Below, piece after piece: positions 44,468-57,113 of a stretch of DNA of 64,000 nucleotides. Below the pieces are notes generated by a model. That model did no database searches, was not told where the DNA came from, and saw only the letters and a list, made by a program, of their open reading frames with translations. The stretch comes from Lenzites betulinus (taxonomy: Eukaryota; Basidiomycota; Agaricomycetes; Polyporales; Polyporaceae): contig JABYQU010000047.1 in the NCBI GenBank assembly GCA_022264855.1, positions 248,001 to 312,000 on the forward strand. The letters are read 5' to 3'. Numbering within the stretch: position 1 is the stretch's first letter; each line of letters begins with the position of its first letter. A program made the position numbers and the translations under genes.

Positions 44468-46326
44468 TCAGTTAGTCGTCGCGTTGGTGAAATCTGTTGT
44501 CGCAAACCCGGCCCGATTATTGGTAGCGTCGTAAGCATGGTAAAACCTCTGGAGGAACGTCATCCCGTTGATGAAGTCGAGGCCGTGGCCGCTCGAGGAG
44601 CCCAAACTGTTGACAATCAGGTAGATGGTGCCCGCGGTGCCCCCTATGGCCGTGTTGAGCTATTCCACAGCCAAAAATTAGTACGCTAGGACGATCTCCC
44701 TATGTAACATCTGGTCGGCATCACTCACTGAGCGGGGCCAGATTTGGGCGTTGGGTGTCAGCTCATATGAGCTCTAGAATGAATGGATGTGGATAACAGC
44801 AATCGACTCAGAAATTAGCGATACGCACATTTCCAATATGGAACCACAAGCTTTGCAGATTAGCAAATTGGGCCGGAGTAATCGTGAGAAGGCCAGTGGT
44901 AGAATCGGGCACGCCACCCGTCACATTCTGGTAGGTAGCAAATGCATCTGCAACGACATGCTTATAAGCGGTAGCCCTTGGAGCAGCGAGTTGGATTTAT
45001 ACGCACCGCTCGCAATGAGAGTCAAAGTTGTGCCAGTGTCAACAATCCCCGCGGTAGTAGGTAAGACCGGCGTGCCGGGGGACCCGTAGGTAATAGATTG
45101 GTCGATACCCACGTATCTGTTGGCAGGGGCAGTAGACGTGATTGGTCTGTACAGAAAATAAGTTGAGCAAGTGGTTCCTGGCACGAAATTTAATGATATC
45201 ATACACATAATAGAGAGGCTCCTTGAAGTTGGTTGAATCGACACCTCCGAAGGTTATCACGCCATCCGTGAGGTTACCTGAGGTTGTCGGAAAGAAACAA
45301 ATCCCAACTTTGTTTTCTTCAACGGTCCCTTGCTTGAAGAGGTTGTCTCGGACGGTGGGGATCTCCGACATGGTGTTGGGCCCGGCCAAAGTACCTGCCA
45401 GTACAGCCACGGCTGTGAATAGCAAGAACATGCTAGTGCCAGGCGAACCACTACTGACCTTCTGTGAGGTCCACAGGTCCAATGCTAAAATTATGAGATG
45501 TCAATATCTGCAGACACCTCTGCGATAGAAGCCTTGCATACCCGAGGATGCCGTCGACTTGCTTGAAGCCCTTGCTGACGGTTGCAGCACCAATCCCCTG
45601 GTTCTCAATGACAACCCCTGGTGCTATGGTCACCGTGTCATTAAATTCGTTTCCTGGTGAGACACGAGGGCAGTGAGCACGAGACTTACTAGTACCGCTC
45701 TGAGCTGTTGTCACATACCAAGAAAAAAACCCGACCCGTAGGTTACTTCCTTTGATGGAGCCAAAGATAACGCGGGATGAAAGCACAGCATGGTGAAGAG
45801 AGGAATGAACGTACAACTATATCACCCGTTGGCTTTGAAGAGCTCGTCTCTTTGTAGGGATTCAAAAGCTGAGCACCAACCCAAGTGTTGGAACTTCCGG
45901 TGTCAACCAACAGGGAATCTGCAAGACGCATGATGTTTCTGTTACGACTTTAGATGGGTGGAGGCGTACAATTATTCGGCGGGGTTCCTACTCCAATCTG
46001 AAAATCACAGCACACGTCATCCACTGTAGTCCGTAGCGAGAATAACGACTTACAGTCACGGCATAATTGACGTACTGGTTCACGGCTGGGACTCCTGTGG
46101 TCCCGTTCATAGAGGACACTGCTTGGGAACGAGCCAGGAGAGCCTTGGCCCGTGCCTGATCAAGCTGGACAAGGTTTGCAGTACCCGTCATGTTGAATCG
46201 GCGTGTAACGGGGAGGGTAAAGAACGGAGGCTCTCGCACGACGAGGGCCACCGTGCACTGTAGGGGGACACTCAACGCAAAGATATGAAAGAGAAGGGAG
46301 ACGAGGTGGAGCCCGGCAAATGGCAT
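44468..46326 (-). CDS. Polyporopepsin-like A1 aspartic protease
   Basis: Eleven exons: 46326-46054, 45997-45970, 45918-45815, 45749-45719, 45653-45542, 45484-45459, 45394-45205, 45146-45007, 44947-44829, 44773-44729, 44659-44468; 419 residues, phases consistent. Signal peptide (HLVSLLFHIFALSVPLQCTVA), propeptide FTLPVTRRFNMTGTANLVQLDQARAKALL, catalytic LLVDTGSSNTWVGA and IVDTGTTLTLIASG, VTYGSGFFLG, C terminus FATTDFTNATTN. It is the most diverged of the cluster: ICFFPTTSGNLTDGVITFGG replaces the usual ISFxPT..NGELTFGG, with an extra Cys. Secreted acid protease by family. Confidence 0.93.
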
Positions 46327-47218
46327 GGCGCCAGTGAGAATATAAGGGACAGTGGTCGACTGGGGAGAGGTTGTGAATGAAAGTGGGCTGGGTGCACCTT
46401 AGTCGACTTACACGAATACGTTGTGAGGTTTTTATAGGTTTCCTGCGCGAGGCGAGGAGCGGCTGAGAGGCCTGACATGCAGGGGATCGGTGGCAGCCTC
46501 TAGTACGACTAGTCACGTACGCACTACGCCTCATGTCTGGGAATGGATCAATCAGTCACGTCTGTTTTGACAGAACTCTCGATTTGTACGTACTCTCCTT
46601 GGCCACACCGAATAACACTATGTGGGTCGCTGACTGGTGCCGAGCTGGAACTGATCAGGTTCAATGGAGATTCGCCTGAAGCGTGCAGGTTGTATGTGAT
46701 ACATCGATTCCTGCTGTGATGCAGGGGTTTGTGTGTGTGTGGGAGGGGGCTACAAACATTGGCATCCCGCTCGAGGGGCTAGTAGGGACTCCAATGCACT
46801 ACGGCGCAGCACTGAATCGCACGGCGCCCTATAGCACATTCATAGCACTGGAGATCAGAGTTATGATAATACTACCATGCCATTGGGGGACGCCACCACG
46901 AGCATCCCCTCCGAGTCATGGCGGTTGTCAAATAGAACTCGAAGGTACTCACAAGAACAGCGTGGCGCAAGCATGAAGTGTGCGAGCACGAGGAGTTTCC
47001 GCCGAAGACGCCTGGAATGAAGCCACAAATCGGTCAGATCGGCGAAATAACTGGATCGCAGCAGAAGCTCGATGCAGTGCACGGAGGCCGCATGCATCGT
47101 CCTTGCCAAGTTCAACCTACGTATCCGGAGGATGATCCGAACAAACTAAGTGACATTGACGATAGCAGTCAGATACATCAGCGGAAGTCGAGAGCCACAC
47201 CGATTCAGAGCCTGGCCA
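46327..47218. other. Spacer between aspartic protease genes
   Basis: About 890 bases, no supportable gene. Promoter of the 44468-46326 gene expected just above 46326. Confidence 0.4.
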
Positions 47219-49037
47219 CTAGTTCGTGGTCGCGTCTGTGAACTGCGTGGTGGCGAAACCGACGCGGCTGTTGGCGATGTCGAACACATAATAGAACCGC
47301 TCCAGGAAGGTCATGCCGTCAATGAAGTCAAGCCCTTCTCCGCTGACGCTGCCGAGGTCGCTCACGATGAGGTAGACAGAGTCTGCCTGGCCACCGATAG
47401 CGGTGTTGAGCTTTTGAAGGCATGAGAGTAAGTACTGTATTTTCATGCGAGATTTGAGTGGTTTTACGCACCGCACGAGGCCAGATTTGTGCATTTGGGG
47501 TAAACTCGAATGTGGTCTGGATGGGAAAGTCAGCGTTTGGAGCATTCTAGGTGACTGCATCCGCACCTCTCCGATGTGGAAAAACAAGCTCTCAAGGTTC
47601 GCGAATTGATCGGGGGTAATGCTCAGAAGTCCAGTGGCGTCGTCAGGTACGCCGCCTGTGAGGTTCTGGTATATGGCAAATGCATCTGTGGCGCCCCATC
47701 AGTTCGATGAACTGCTAAATGCACGACAGCGAACTCACCGCTCGCAAGGAGCAAGAGGGTGGTCCCTGTGTCGGTGATGCCGGACGTAGTGGCGAGAACG
47801 GTCGTGCCAGCCGAGCCGTACGTCACGGTCTGGTCGATCCCTACAAACGTGTTTGCGGGGGACGAGGATGTGATCGGGCTGCGCAGTATGTTGTCAGACA
47901 ACCTTCGCGCCATAAAGCGTCTCATGAGATGGCGTACACGAAGGTTAGAGGTCCTGTGAACTTGGTCTCATCAATACCACCGAAGGCAAGCTCGCCATTC
48001 GTCTCTTCCAGGGACTGGGTGGGGGCGAACGAGATACCGATCTCGTGCGCCGAGAGAAGCCCTTGAGTGAAGGCGTTGTCCACGACAGTAGGAATGCATT
48101 CAGTGATAGCAGGTATCAGCGTTCCTATGCACACAGTTAGGTTCTTCGTCTGATTGACCCCGACGGAATGTTGACTCACCGCACGTCAGGTCTACAGGAC
48201 CAATGCTACGAATAATAGTCAGGTGAAGGTACCCCGTCGTATGTACTAACGGAACATACCCAATGATCCCGTCGACACCGTCGAAACCTTCGTCTTCTAA
48301 CGCCGCGCCGATAGTTTGGCCCTGCACGACAAACCCGTCCGCCAGAGTGACCGAGTCTGTGAACGCCTCCCCTGCACGAAGTCATTATATGAGATCGAAA
48401 GGTGCATAAGATTGATAAACACCGACCGAAAACGAATCCAGACCCGTAAGTCACTGACTGTGTAATCGTGCATTTCAGTTCAAGGCTCAATGCGAACAAA
48501 GGGCAGACTCTCGTACGCACCACCAGGTTACCTGTAGCTTTCGAGGTGTCTGTGCGCACGTACGCCTTGCCAGCACCGACCCATGTGTTAGAGCTTCCAG
48601 TATCGATTAACAGAGAATCTGTCGAGCCGTTAACTAGTGCCAAAACCGGCTGTCAAACTCGAAGTACTACGCACATTCCGTTGGTGGGCTCCCAACGCCA
48701 ACCTACAAAAGTAGTCAGTGAGCCCTAGACGGCAAGCCAATGATAGTCACAAGTGGCATACTGTGGCAACATAGTCGACGGCTTGATTAGTGACTGGCGC
48801 GTCGAATATGGTCGCGCGTGGCGTTTGTTCCGCGCCCGCTTTCGCGCGTGCCTTGAGGGCCTTGGCCCTAGCCTGATCAAGCTTGACGAGGTTCGCTGCT
48901 CCTGTCACGTTTAGCCTACGCGCGATAGGGAGCGTAATTCGCGAGGCATCTCGCACAACAAGCGCACTCCCCGCGAGCGGAAGGCCAACGATGACGATGT
49001 ATAGGAAGGCGGAGACGACTTGAAGACCAGCGAGCAT
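47219..49037 (-). CDS. Polyporopepsin-like A1 aspartic protease
   Basis: Eleven exons: 49037-48762, 48702-48675, 48618-48521, 48457-48427, 48371-48260, 48205-48180, 48124-47938, 47878-47739, 47685-47567, 47516-47472, 47410-47219; 417 residues. Signal peptide (LQVVSAFLYIVIVGLPLAGSA), propeptide ITLPIARRLNVTGAANLVKLDQARAKALK, catalytic LLIDTGSSNTWVGA and ITDTGTTLLLLASG, VTYGSGFVFG, C terminus FATTQFTDATTN. The fourth exon uses a weak GTCGGT donor. The small exon VGVGSPPTE between propeptide and active site is the reference for judging the collapsed junction in the 24559-26269 gene. Secreted acid protease by family. Confidence 0.94.
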
Positions 49038-49951
49038 GGCGTTTCAAAGGAGCAGAAAGAGTGCAGTGCAGGCAATGAACCGTCGCTACAGGCGGGTTGC
49101 CGAGAATGTATCGTCCCGGGGGTAGATATAGCGATCCAAATGCTTGCGAAAGTTGTTCGCAACCGAATTACAGTGTCCACTAGCAATGGTCTCGTGCGAT
49201 GCAGTCCGCGCAAGAACTTCCTCGTCGCACAGCGTCGGGTCCATTAGCGAATGAAGTTGTCGGCTTCGTCATCCGGTTTTGCGACCCCATACGCAAGTGA
49301 TAGGTCCATGCAATACATGCGCGACTCGTTTCCCATGTCGGGAGTAGTAGAAAGATCTGGAAGAGAAGGATTTCAAGCCAGCGAGGATAGCATCATCTTA
49401 TCCGAAGCATACCTCATATCGAGCGAGGGAGAATGTCGCTGGACTCGGTACCGCGCCCGCGCCCGCGTTCCACGGAAACGGCGCAATTTGCGCATGACAT
49501 CATATGATGCAGATCCCTGTGAACATTCAGCGCTGTATCAACTGACGGAGATATCACAGGTAGAACCGCGGCGGGAGCGACTCAGGCACTTGAGAACGAG
49601 TTTGGCAGCTCTTGCCCATGTCGAAGACGACCCAGATTGACAAATGATGAAAGAGCTGCGACTTCGTTATGAGTGCGCAGCTGGACGCCAGGTATAACAA
49701 TGGCGATATGCCGGATGGTGTAGTCGGCACGCCGTACAACATAGGAGCAGTTGGGGAGTCCGACACAGAGCAAGATAACGGCAGCCCGTGCTTCCGCACC
49801 GGCAAGAGGTTAAACACACCGCCGTTTCGATGGAGTCCACTGTAATGTACAATTCCAGAACGCCCCGCAGATCTACTGCCCACGTCGGCGACAAGGTCAT
49901 GAGTATGGTCACGAAGGGAAGGGATGAACGCACCTTCATAACCTCCGCCAC
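49038..49951. other. Intergenic, no gene seen
   Basis: About 910 bases between the protease cluster and the 2OG oxygenase gene. Short frames only. Confidence 0.4.
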
Positions 49952-51266
49952 TTATGATTGTAGGCCATTACCGAGCTGCTCTCGGAGCACGCGGCCACGG
50001 TCCAGAACCGGGTCAGCTTCAAGATAGCACCCCTTCAGCCATCGATTGGTTTCTCCTTCGCCCCCGACCGCCCCCTCGCGCTCCCAGAAAGCCGTGCGAG
50101 CGTGCAACACGCGACGGTTGTCAAACAGGACCGCGTCGCCCTCGCGTAGAAGATGCTCGAACCGCACCTCGGGATCGTCGAGCATAGACGCGAAGCGCCT
50201 CATGGCCGGGTAGAATGCAGCGGGGGTCTGGAGGGAGAGCGGTGCCTGGAACGGCGGTGAGTAGTTGATGAACTCGACTGGGGCCGGGGCCGACGCATCT
50301 TCCTGGGAACGACAAAGCTGGATGGTCGGGTGCGAGTAGTGCAGGTGGTGCCCGTCGTTAATGTAGTGAAACGCCACCGGGGTCGTAGCAAGGACGTCGA
50401 ATGCATCCGGATCTATTTGGCGCAACTTGGACGCGACGTGAGCCGCATCGACGAAGATGGACTTGCCGCCTTCTACGCGGTTGCGAAGGCAATGGAGGAT
50501 TTGGTACCTCGGGGGATGTTGAAAGTATCTAAAGGATATCAATCAATGCGCTGTCTGACGATACACAGCATACATACAGCAGATCCATATGTAAGCCCAA
50601 GTCAATGTTCGTGTAGGCTATATTGCGGCTGTTCTTGATATTCTTCACGTCCCAGGTTTCCCCATAGAATGTAGTCCGCAACTCCCCGAATCGTTCTCCA
50701 AGCTTCCGAAGCTCGCAGTCCTCGTTCGATGTTTGAGAATTTGGCACATCGGTCACAAATAGGAGACCGTAACGCGTGAGTTGAGTGATTGCTGTTAGGA
50801 GGCCCCTGGGTGTGTCGAGCGCTTCGTATGGCACGAAGAGGTCCCGTCCTGATTGAAGGCGTTTTACGTCCCATTCGACCTTGTTGATATCGCAATGAAA
50901 CTTTTTCACAGATTGATGAGTAGCGTAGCGACTGAGAAAGTCTGCAGGATAGAGTGATTGGTGACCGGAATCCCAAGTGATGCGCACACCGTCTTCGGAG
51001 ATGTTTACCCCAGAGTCTTTGCTTGGCTTCACGTCCGATGGGACGTCTGAAGAGCGATTCAATTTCTGGCGAGTTGATGGGTGCAGACAAGAAGGGCATT
51101 GACACGAGTCTCGAAGCCAGACAAACGGATATGCATGCCCGTTGTAAACCAAGTGATCCTTTGCCTGAGGAACGAGTGAGGACATCCTCCGTAGGCTATG
51201 CCGTAGATTAGGACTGAGACGGAATGTTCCAGCAGAGGCAAGGGTGTTGAAGGATCTTCCAAACAT
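49952..51266 (-). CDS. Gamma-butyrobetaine dioxygenase-like 2OG/Fe(II) oxygenase
   Basis: Exons 51266-50578 and 50528-49952 (49-nt intron), 421 residues. Closest family is gamma-butyrobetaine/trimethyllysine dioxygenase of carnitine synthesis. The N-terminal zinc-type domain is visible (VWLRDSCQCPSCLHPSTRQKL), then TauD-fold elements: GLLFVTDVPNS, TFYGETWDVKN, the iron HxD in GLHMDLL split by the intron, YFQHPPRYQILHCL, and the distal His in RRVLHARTAFW. The start MFGRSFNTLASAGTFRLSPNLRHSLRR looks like a mitochondrial presequence, which fits the pathway. An upstream in-frame ATG at 51299 is less likely. Whether it acts on butyrobetaine or trimethyllysine is not decidable here. Confidence 0.88.
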
Positions 51267-51636
51267 CTCACGTCTCGATACGGTGATGGTCAAACACAAG
51301 TCGTCCGAGTATTGAATGCATGCACATCAGGAGAGCCATGAAGCACGGGAATTGCCGATTGGGCGGCAGTGCACCAGACTAAGTAAGCTAGTAAGTATGT
51401 AGTAAGTATAAAGTAAGCAGTATCAGTACCGTCGTGGATCATAGTCAGCTCTCTGCCCCAATACTTATAGAAACAACTTATTCTGCGCCCTCCAACATAC
51501 ATAGGTCCAAGCAAGGCGCGATCCGAGTCGGCGGATACATACAAGGTCGATGCCGATGTCTAGAGGCTACTAGGCAGCACTTCCCTGGTTATAACGTACA
51601 GCTAAAACCCTGCGATACAACCATGCGAGACACGAA
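51267..51636. other. Short spacer with GTAAGTA repeats
   Basis: Contains an irregular (AGTAAGTAT)n tract at about 51376-51420. No gene. Lies between two minus-strand genes, so it should hold the 2OG oxygenase promoter. Confidence 0.45.
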
Positions 51637-52518
51637 TTAGACCAGCGCGACCTCCTCCTCCTCGATCTCGAGTCCTATAAGCTTCCAATCAGAGACGTAC
51701 CCCATCGTAGCTATTTTATATATCTTCAGCGTGCTCCGCGCATCCACAATCATCGTCTCTGGCACCCACTTCGAGTCTTCATCATCGACCCGTAGTTGAC
51801 GGGTCTGCACTATCTTCAGGAGAGCGTTGACGTCGCGCACGTCCGTATACTGTTTGAGTCGCATGTCTGTCCGATGTGATGCTCGGTGGTCCCGCCATCC
51901 TTGTAGTTTCAACAGCAATTGCGGGATAAGTGGCATCGCTGGAAGCAGATGCGGTGATGGCGTGGAGATGCGTGCGAGGGGAACATCAGGGATGTCGAGA
52001 ATGCCGGGGATGAGGACGTCGACCTTGCAGCGCTGGAATGTGCCGGGGATACGGTACCAGAGCACCCGGTAGGTTGCGCTAGGGTTACGCGAACGGACGA
52101 GGGTGTACTGAGCATCTGCGCGTACGAGGACTTCTTTGAGGTATTCCTGGCCGTATATGTGGGTAAGCACGACGAGATCGACATCCTGCGCGTAGCCAGC
52201 GTCAGAGTTGATCATCGTCAGGTAGGCCGAGAGAGAGGAACTTACGTTTGGCGTTCGCTTGACACCGTATAGGTAACTCGCAACGCTCCCGATGAGACAG
52301 CACTTCAGCCCCTTCTCCTCGAATATTTCAATCGTTCTCCGCGCTACATCGAGCACTTGTGAGGATGTGCAAGACATCTTGTGGAAGAGATCCGAGGGCA
52401 GGGTAGTAGTATCCGCGGGTGGGGAAGGGGCTACAGGCGGGGAGAACTGATACCAAGAGATCTGGTGCTGCGGTAGTGCGAAAGCGTGTACGGCGACCTG
52501 ACCAAACTTTACTCGCAT
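51637..52518 (-). CDS. Nucleotidyltransferase-fold protein
   Basis: Exons 52518-52246 and 52185-51637 (60-nt in-frame intron, GTAAGT...GCGCAG), 273 residues. After splicing, the core reads CCLIGSVASYLYGVKRTPN-DVDLVVL. This is the GS-x-A..DxD signature of the minimal nucleotidyltransferase fold, and KVDVLIPG supplies the third acidic residue. If the intron is ignored the GS and DxD motifs are pushed apart, which supports the splice. Downstream MPLIPQLLLKLQGWRDH matches the helix after the catalytic domain in this group. Substrate unknown. An internal ATG at 52377 is a plausible alternative start because the first 47 residues are low-complexity. Confidence 0.75.
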   Translation of the reverse strand: MRVKFGQVAVHAFALPQHQISWYQFSPPVAPSPPADTTTLPSDLFHKMSCTSSQVLDVARRTIEIFEEKGLKCCLIGSVASYLYGVKRTPNVSSSLSAYLTMINSDAGYAQDVDLVVLTHIYGQEYLKEVLVRADAQYTLVRSRNPSATYRVLWYRIPGTFQRCKVDVLIPGILDIPDVPLARISTPSPHLLPAMPLIPQLLLKLQGWRDHRASHRTDMRLKQYTDVRDVNALLKIVQTRQLRVDDEDSKWVPETMIVDARSTLKIYKIATMGYVSDWKLIGLEIEEEEVALV

Positions 52519-53309
52519 GGCATTCGCACGGCCGTGTCTGAGAAGAGCTTATGCGCTTCCGCACGAGGCGTCGACCACGTGCGTGTACGGCTATTATAAC
52601 AGACTTGACGTAGGTGCACTACTCTCGATATTCTTGCTGTGATAAAAGTCACATTTCATTAGAACAATGAGCATACATAGACAGCGAGGTTGGAGAGCGT
52701 ACTTACTTGTCATTATCGCTATGGACCGAGTAGGCTTGGAGCCTTAAGAGAGGTGGGGTATCGTCCTCTAATTGAAGAATTCTAAGCGACTGCTATGGTC
52801 ACGACGTGTGGTTCATGAGGAAATTCGGAGTGCGACAGCATAGTAGCCGTGACATATACCGGCAGAATGGCTTTTTTCTAATGCACACGTCAGAACACCA
52901 CACTCTGGATACTGATCACAGACAATGCGTACCGTTACCGCCTTACTGCCACTGGTAGTATGCTATGGCTAAGGTAGCAAGTTGCAGGTCATGAGCATGA
53001 ATCCAATCGAATATTGATGCACCGGAAGATCCCGAGACTTTAGGGAGTGAGTGAGTGTATTATTTGACCGCTTGGGAGGAGGAGGAGGCAGATTGACGAT
53101 CCAACGTTCAACGTTCAGCCCTACCAGGCCATCAGCGTACTACACGGGAACTACTACTATATAACTTGGTACTTTAATACGTTCTTGAGACAAATTACGT
53201 AAGTAGCGTCTAAGCTTGTCTCGCACTTTAAGTTTCTAAGTTTCACCCCACTTCCACCGTCACTTCGACTCACTTGACATCGCCTTCGTCCTACTTGTAG
53301 TCGTCGTCG
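52519..53309. other. Divergent promoter region
   Basis: About 790 bases between divergent genes; AT-richer, with a short GAGGAGGAGG tract near 53080. No gene seen. Confidence 0.45.
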
Positions 53310-55282
53310 ATGGAGGCCCCGTCTCTAAGAGTCGACAAGGGAAAGGCTAGGGCGCAAGATGCTGAGCCGACAGAACACACACCGCTTCTTGCATCGACCT
53401 CGACCTCGCTTTCTTCTCGGGATGCCAGCATTGAGCATCCACACGCTCAGAGGCGACTTTACTCTCGGCTACTGTCTGTCTTCCTAATATCACTATCTGT
53501 ATGTATCCTCGCTTTTGCTCTGGTCGCGATTATCGCGTACTCCTACGGTTCCCATGCGTCACAAATGCCGCCGGAAGAGCTCCTCCGAAGAGCATTCGTG
53601 GTGCAGGGGCCGGATAGAGTGGAGGTCGTTTCCGCGTCGAGCACCGAGGGAGTAGTGCTGCTAGTCTCCGCAAGGGTTGGTCTGGACGTGGGCAGCGTGG
53701 TCAAGGTTAAACGCAGTGAAGACGATAGCTATTTCGAAGCCTTGTGGAAGTCTCTTGGCCGCTGGGGAATCCGTCGACTCGACCGCATCACCACGACACT
53801 CTCCTCAATACAGGTCTCTCCGAGGGTCCATCCTGATGTCGTTCTGGCGACTATCACACCTGCGCCGTTTGAGATTCCTCTCACAGCCGACCCACCTTCG
53901 AAAGACGTTAGCTGGCTGACCCCTGTGGAAATTCAAGTACGCATTCAGCCGACCGAAGATATCCCCGCCTTGTTGCACTTTGTTCGGGAGAGCTGGAAGA
54001 TTGGCTACGTGAGTGTACAGGCCACAGTCGCGCAGGCCGTTGTGCACGGAGGTGGTCTGCGAGGGGCTGGATGGAGGGGCCTCTTCGCCGTATCTCATAC
54101 GAATATTCGTCCCGTCATCAACGTGCAGAGTGAGTTCGTAGACTTCTATAATCCATGTATGACACTAAATACCCACAGTTCCACCCGTCCCGGGGCTGCC
54201 ACCACCGGGGAACAACCATCCTCTGCCGAACTTCTCTGACTTGGTCACCCTGCAGTCCTTCGAAATTAGATCAACGAACAATACCATTCATCTTGAAGCC
54301 AATGCCACAGCCGTAAATCCCATCCCGCTGGATCTCGAGTTCGTCTCGCCACCACTGCCGTTTGTGATCGCCCTCCCTTCACCAAATACCTCTTCCGTTC
54401 CCGTAGCGGCCGTGCATTCCCACCCCTTCGCCCTTACCCACCCGAACATCTCCTTTACTGTGAGCGGCAAAGTAGTTCCGCTAGCACAGAATGCATCTAG
54501 CGCGCTCTCCGTGTTCGTCAGCGAATACATCTCTGGTCGGGACGCCGACATCCAAATCACCACCCCTCTTATGCCCGGGCTAGTCGTCAACACCACCTTT
54601 CCCGCGCCTCATCCGAAACCCGAAATTCTGCAGAACGTGACGATTAGCAACATGCGTATCAAGCCCTCGGGCACGAGCATGGTTGCGAGCGGCACCGTGC
54701 ATGCTCTCGTCGTCCTCCCGCGCGGCATCAATGTCGGCGTTAACGCAAGCCGCGTCTTCCCGGATGTGCTCGTCTTCGACGGTCCTGTGAACCCAGGTCC
54801 GGACACGAACGACTCGGACACCTCTGGAAACGGAAGGAGCCCTCCGCCGACACAGCCCGTTCCTGATCCGCTGCCGCCACACGCATTTGCGCATATCTTA
54901 CCGGAGGATTGGCTGCCCGCGGAGTGCATTGCTGTGGAAGGACCCGAGGGCTCCGGATCGACGGTGGCGGTTTCGGCGCATATCATTGACGTCCCATTGG
55001 AGGTGTTACCCGGGCGGGAACGCGAGTTCAGTAATTTTGTGTCCAAGGTTTGTTCGCGCAGTATCATGAGCCGACAAATTTGATAACATGTCTCCCCCGG
55101 TCTAGGTCATTTTTGGCACACAGGGCGCAGTTGCAGGCGTGCAAGGTGTCGCGGCGGTTGCCGCTCGTGTTCATGGGCTGCCCTTTGCAAACGGCCGGGA
55201 TGGAGAGATGGAGCTGACGGGTCTTCCGTTCCAGGGGAGCGTAAGGATAGGGAAGAAGAGCGTTTTGGACGGACTCAACTGA
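53310..55282 (+). CDS. TAG1: Tag1-like vacuolar membrane protein
   Basis: Exons 53310-54129, 54179-55047, 55106-55282 (introns 49 and 58 nt), 621 residues. The cytoplasmic N terminus (EHTPLLAST, a PLL-type vacuolar sorting motif) precedes one TM (LLSVFLISLSVCILAFALVAIIAYSY) and a large lumenal part made of repeated LEA-2/DUF3712-like beta-sandwich units with many N-glycosylation sites (NNTIHLEANATAV, NISFTVSG, NVTISNM). This matches fungal Tag1/YLR173W-type proteins, which in yeast sit in the vacuolar membrane and help end autophagy during starvation. Assignment rests on layout and family resemblance. The last exon VIFGTQGAVAGVQGVAAVAAR closes the final unit. Confidence 0.8.
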
Positions 55283-55510
55283 TCATCTCGTGCCGCGTGT
55301 ATCTTACTGATATATCATCAGGACAATTGCTCAGGTTGTAACTCCTATGACTCGATCTAAACGGTGTTTTTGTAACGCAGACAACAGTCTCTCTTCGTGT
55401 TTATGTAACTAGTATAGGCAGCGCCTTCTTCATCATCCCGTATATGACCTGTAGATTCGCATAGTAATATCGTACAACCTCACCCAGTATCTTCCAACTG
55501 CCAACCCAGC

Positions 55511-57113
55511 CTAGTTGAAGTGCTTCACAACAATCCCGTTAATGACCTCCTCCTCTACGACGTCATCGCGCTTCTTGAGCTGCGCGGTGCCATACGAGCT
55601 CGTCCGGCCCTTGCGCCACTCCTCCATCATCGGCGCCTGCGCGTCGTCCTCCCAGCGACGCTCGACGCCGACGCGCTGGAGTACCGGGCTCTGGAGCAGC
55701 GGTGCTAGCTTCACGTCGTCGTCTGCAAGGGCAAAGTAGAACACGCCGAGGCGCGGGTAGCCCTGCTGGTCCGCCGGGGGCTGTCGTACGCGATGGATCG
55801 TTCCCTTATAGAAACCGCCAGAGAGAAACTCCATTGCCTCGCCAGCGTTGATCACCTGTGCACAGGATTAGTCCAGCACGGGTAAACGTGAATGCAAAAC
55901 TGAGAAGACGAACCAAAGCGTTGTCGATGTGTTTGATCCAGCGCCATTTTCCGTCCGGGGACATGATCTGCAGCGCAGCAACGGGCTGGCTCCAGAGAAT
56001 AGTGACGGTCCCAAAGTCTGACGCCATTGATCGATGACTGAGGTTGCTCCGTAGCGGGGAGACAACATACCCTTGTGACCCTTGAGCCAGACATTCTTTG
56101 ACTTCTCTTCGTCTTCCTGCGACCGTGGGTAGCTGCACTTCGTCAGCGTAGCACCATGCTTCATGCGGCGATAGATACTGACTACTTCATGAAGCGGACT
56201 AAATTCCAATATGTTAAGATCATCCACGTTCATCTCAAATGCAAAGGCTTACTCCATCCTTCGCCCTTGTTCTCGTAGTGGTGGAAGTCAACGAACGTAT
56301 TTTCGGGTAGCTCCATCCCTCGGGCGAGTAACCTGATTGTCACGCGTTCACCGCAACGGACGGAAGAGAATTCACGACGAACGTACTGGAGAATAGGGTT
56401 GAGGATGTTGTAGTGATTATACTCGGCAAAAGTGCGAATCTCAGGCAGGAACGGCACCAGCGGCTTGGGGTGCTCCTGCTTCAGAATCGCGCGATGCACT
56501 ACGGGAAAACTCAATTGTAAAAGCAATGGCGAGTGAGACGTACATACTGTTGTAATGTTCGATTTGGTCGCGCACGCCGTTGTCGATGTGCTACAACCAG
56601 CGAGAGTGTGAGCAACTAAGCTACAGCTAAAGCCGAGCCCGTGGTAACGTGCTCACCCAATACTGACGCAGCTTGTAGCCCTTGTACAGCCCGGTGGCCT
56701 TGATGTCGTATGAGAACTGCTTCTTCTCATCATCTGCGACTTGCGAGAATGGCACGTCGGCGATGTCGAAGATGCGGTCGTTCTACACATGCCAAAGTGG
56801 ACTGTCAATTCAGGCGGCATATATTTCACTCAAATATCACTAACTTGTGCTTGCGTTAAGCCGTGATTAACGATGTACATGAATCCGAAGGTGCGCATCG
56901 CGTCGCGGACCTGGGGCGCGAGTGCCGCCCTTCCCTCCGGCGTGGTCGCCTTCGAGAGGTCGATGATTGGCAAGTCAGCCCATTCCACTGAAAGAGGGCG
57001 CAGTTATAAGCTGGATTGGCCGGCAAAATATATGCTGAGATACACGCACACTCCTTCGTGGTAGGTGGGGCAGGGACGTAGTGGGCAAGAGGCGGGATGG
57101 TTGTGGCAGGCAT
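55511..57113 (-). CDS. 2OG/Fe(II) dioxygenase, isopenicillin-N-synthase-like, copy 1
   Basis: Ten exons: 57113-57050, 56987-56845, 56782-56657, 56590-56548, 56498-56387, 56332-56253, 56198-56183, 56132-56071, 56017-55914, 55855-55511; 364 residues, every phase closes. DIOX_N-type N terminus (VEWADLPIIDLSKA, MYIVNHGLTQAQ) then the double-stranded beta-helix: iron ligands H and D in WLKGHKDFGTVTILWSQP (the D formed across an intron), the distal His in GTIHRVRQPP and Arg in PRLGVFYFA. Exon 7 is only 16 nt (RFMKY). Soluble cytosolic oxygenase; substrate unknown. First of three tandem paralogues. Confidence 0.92.
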
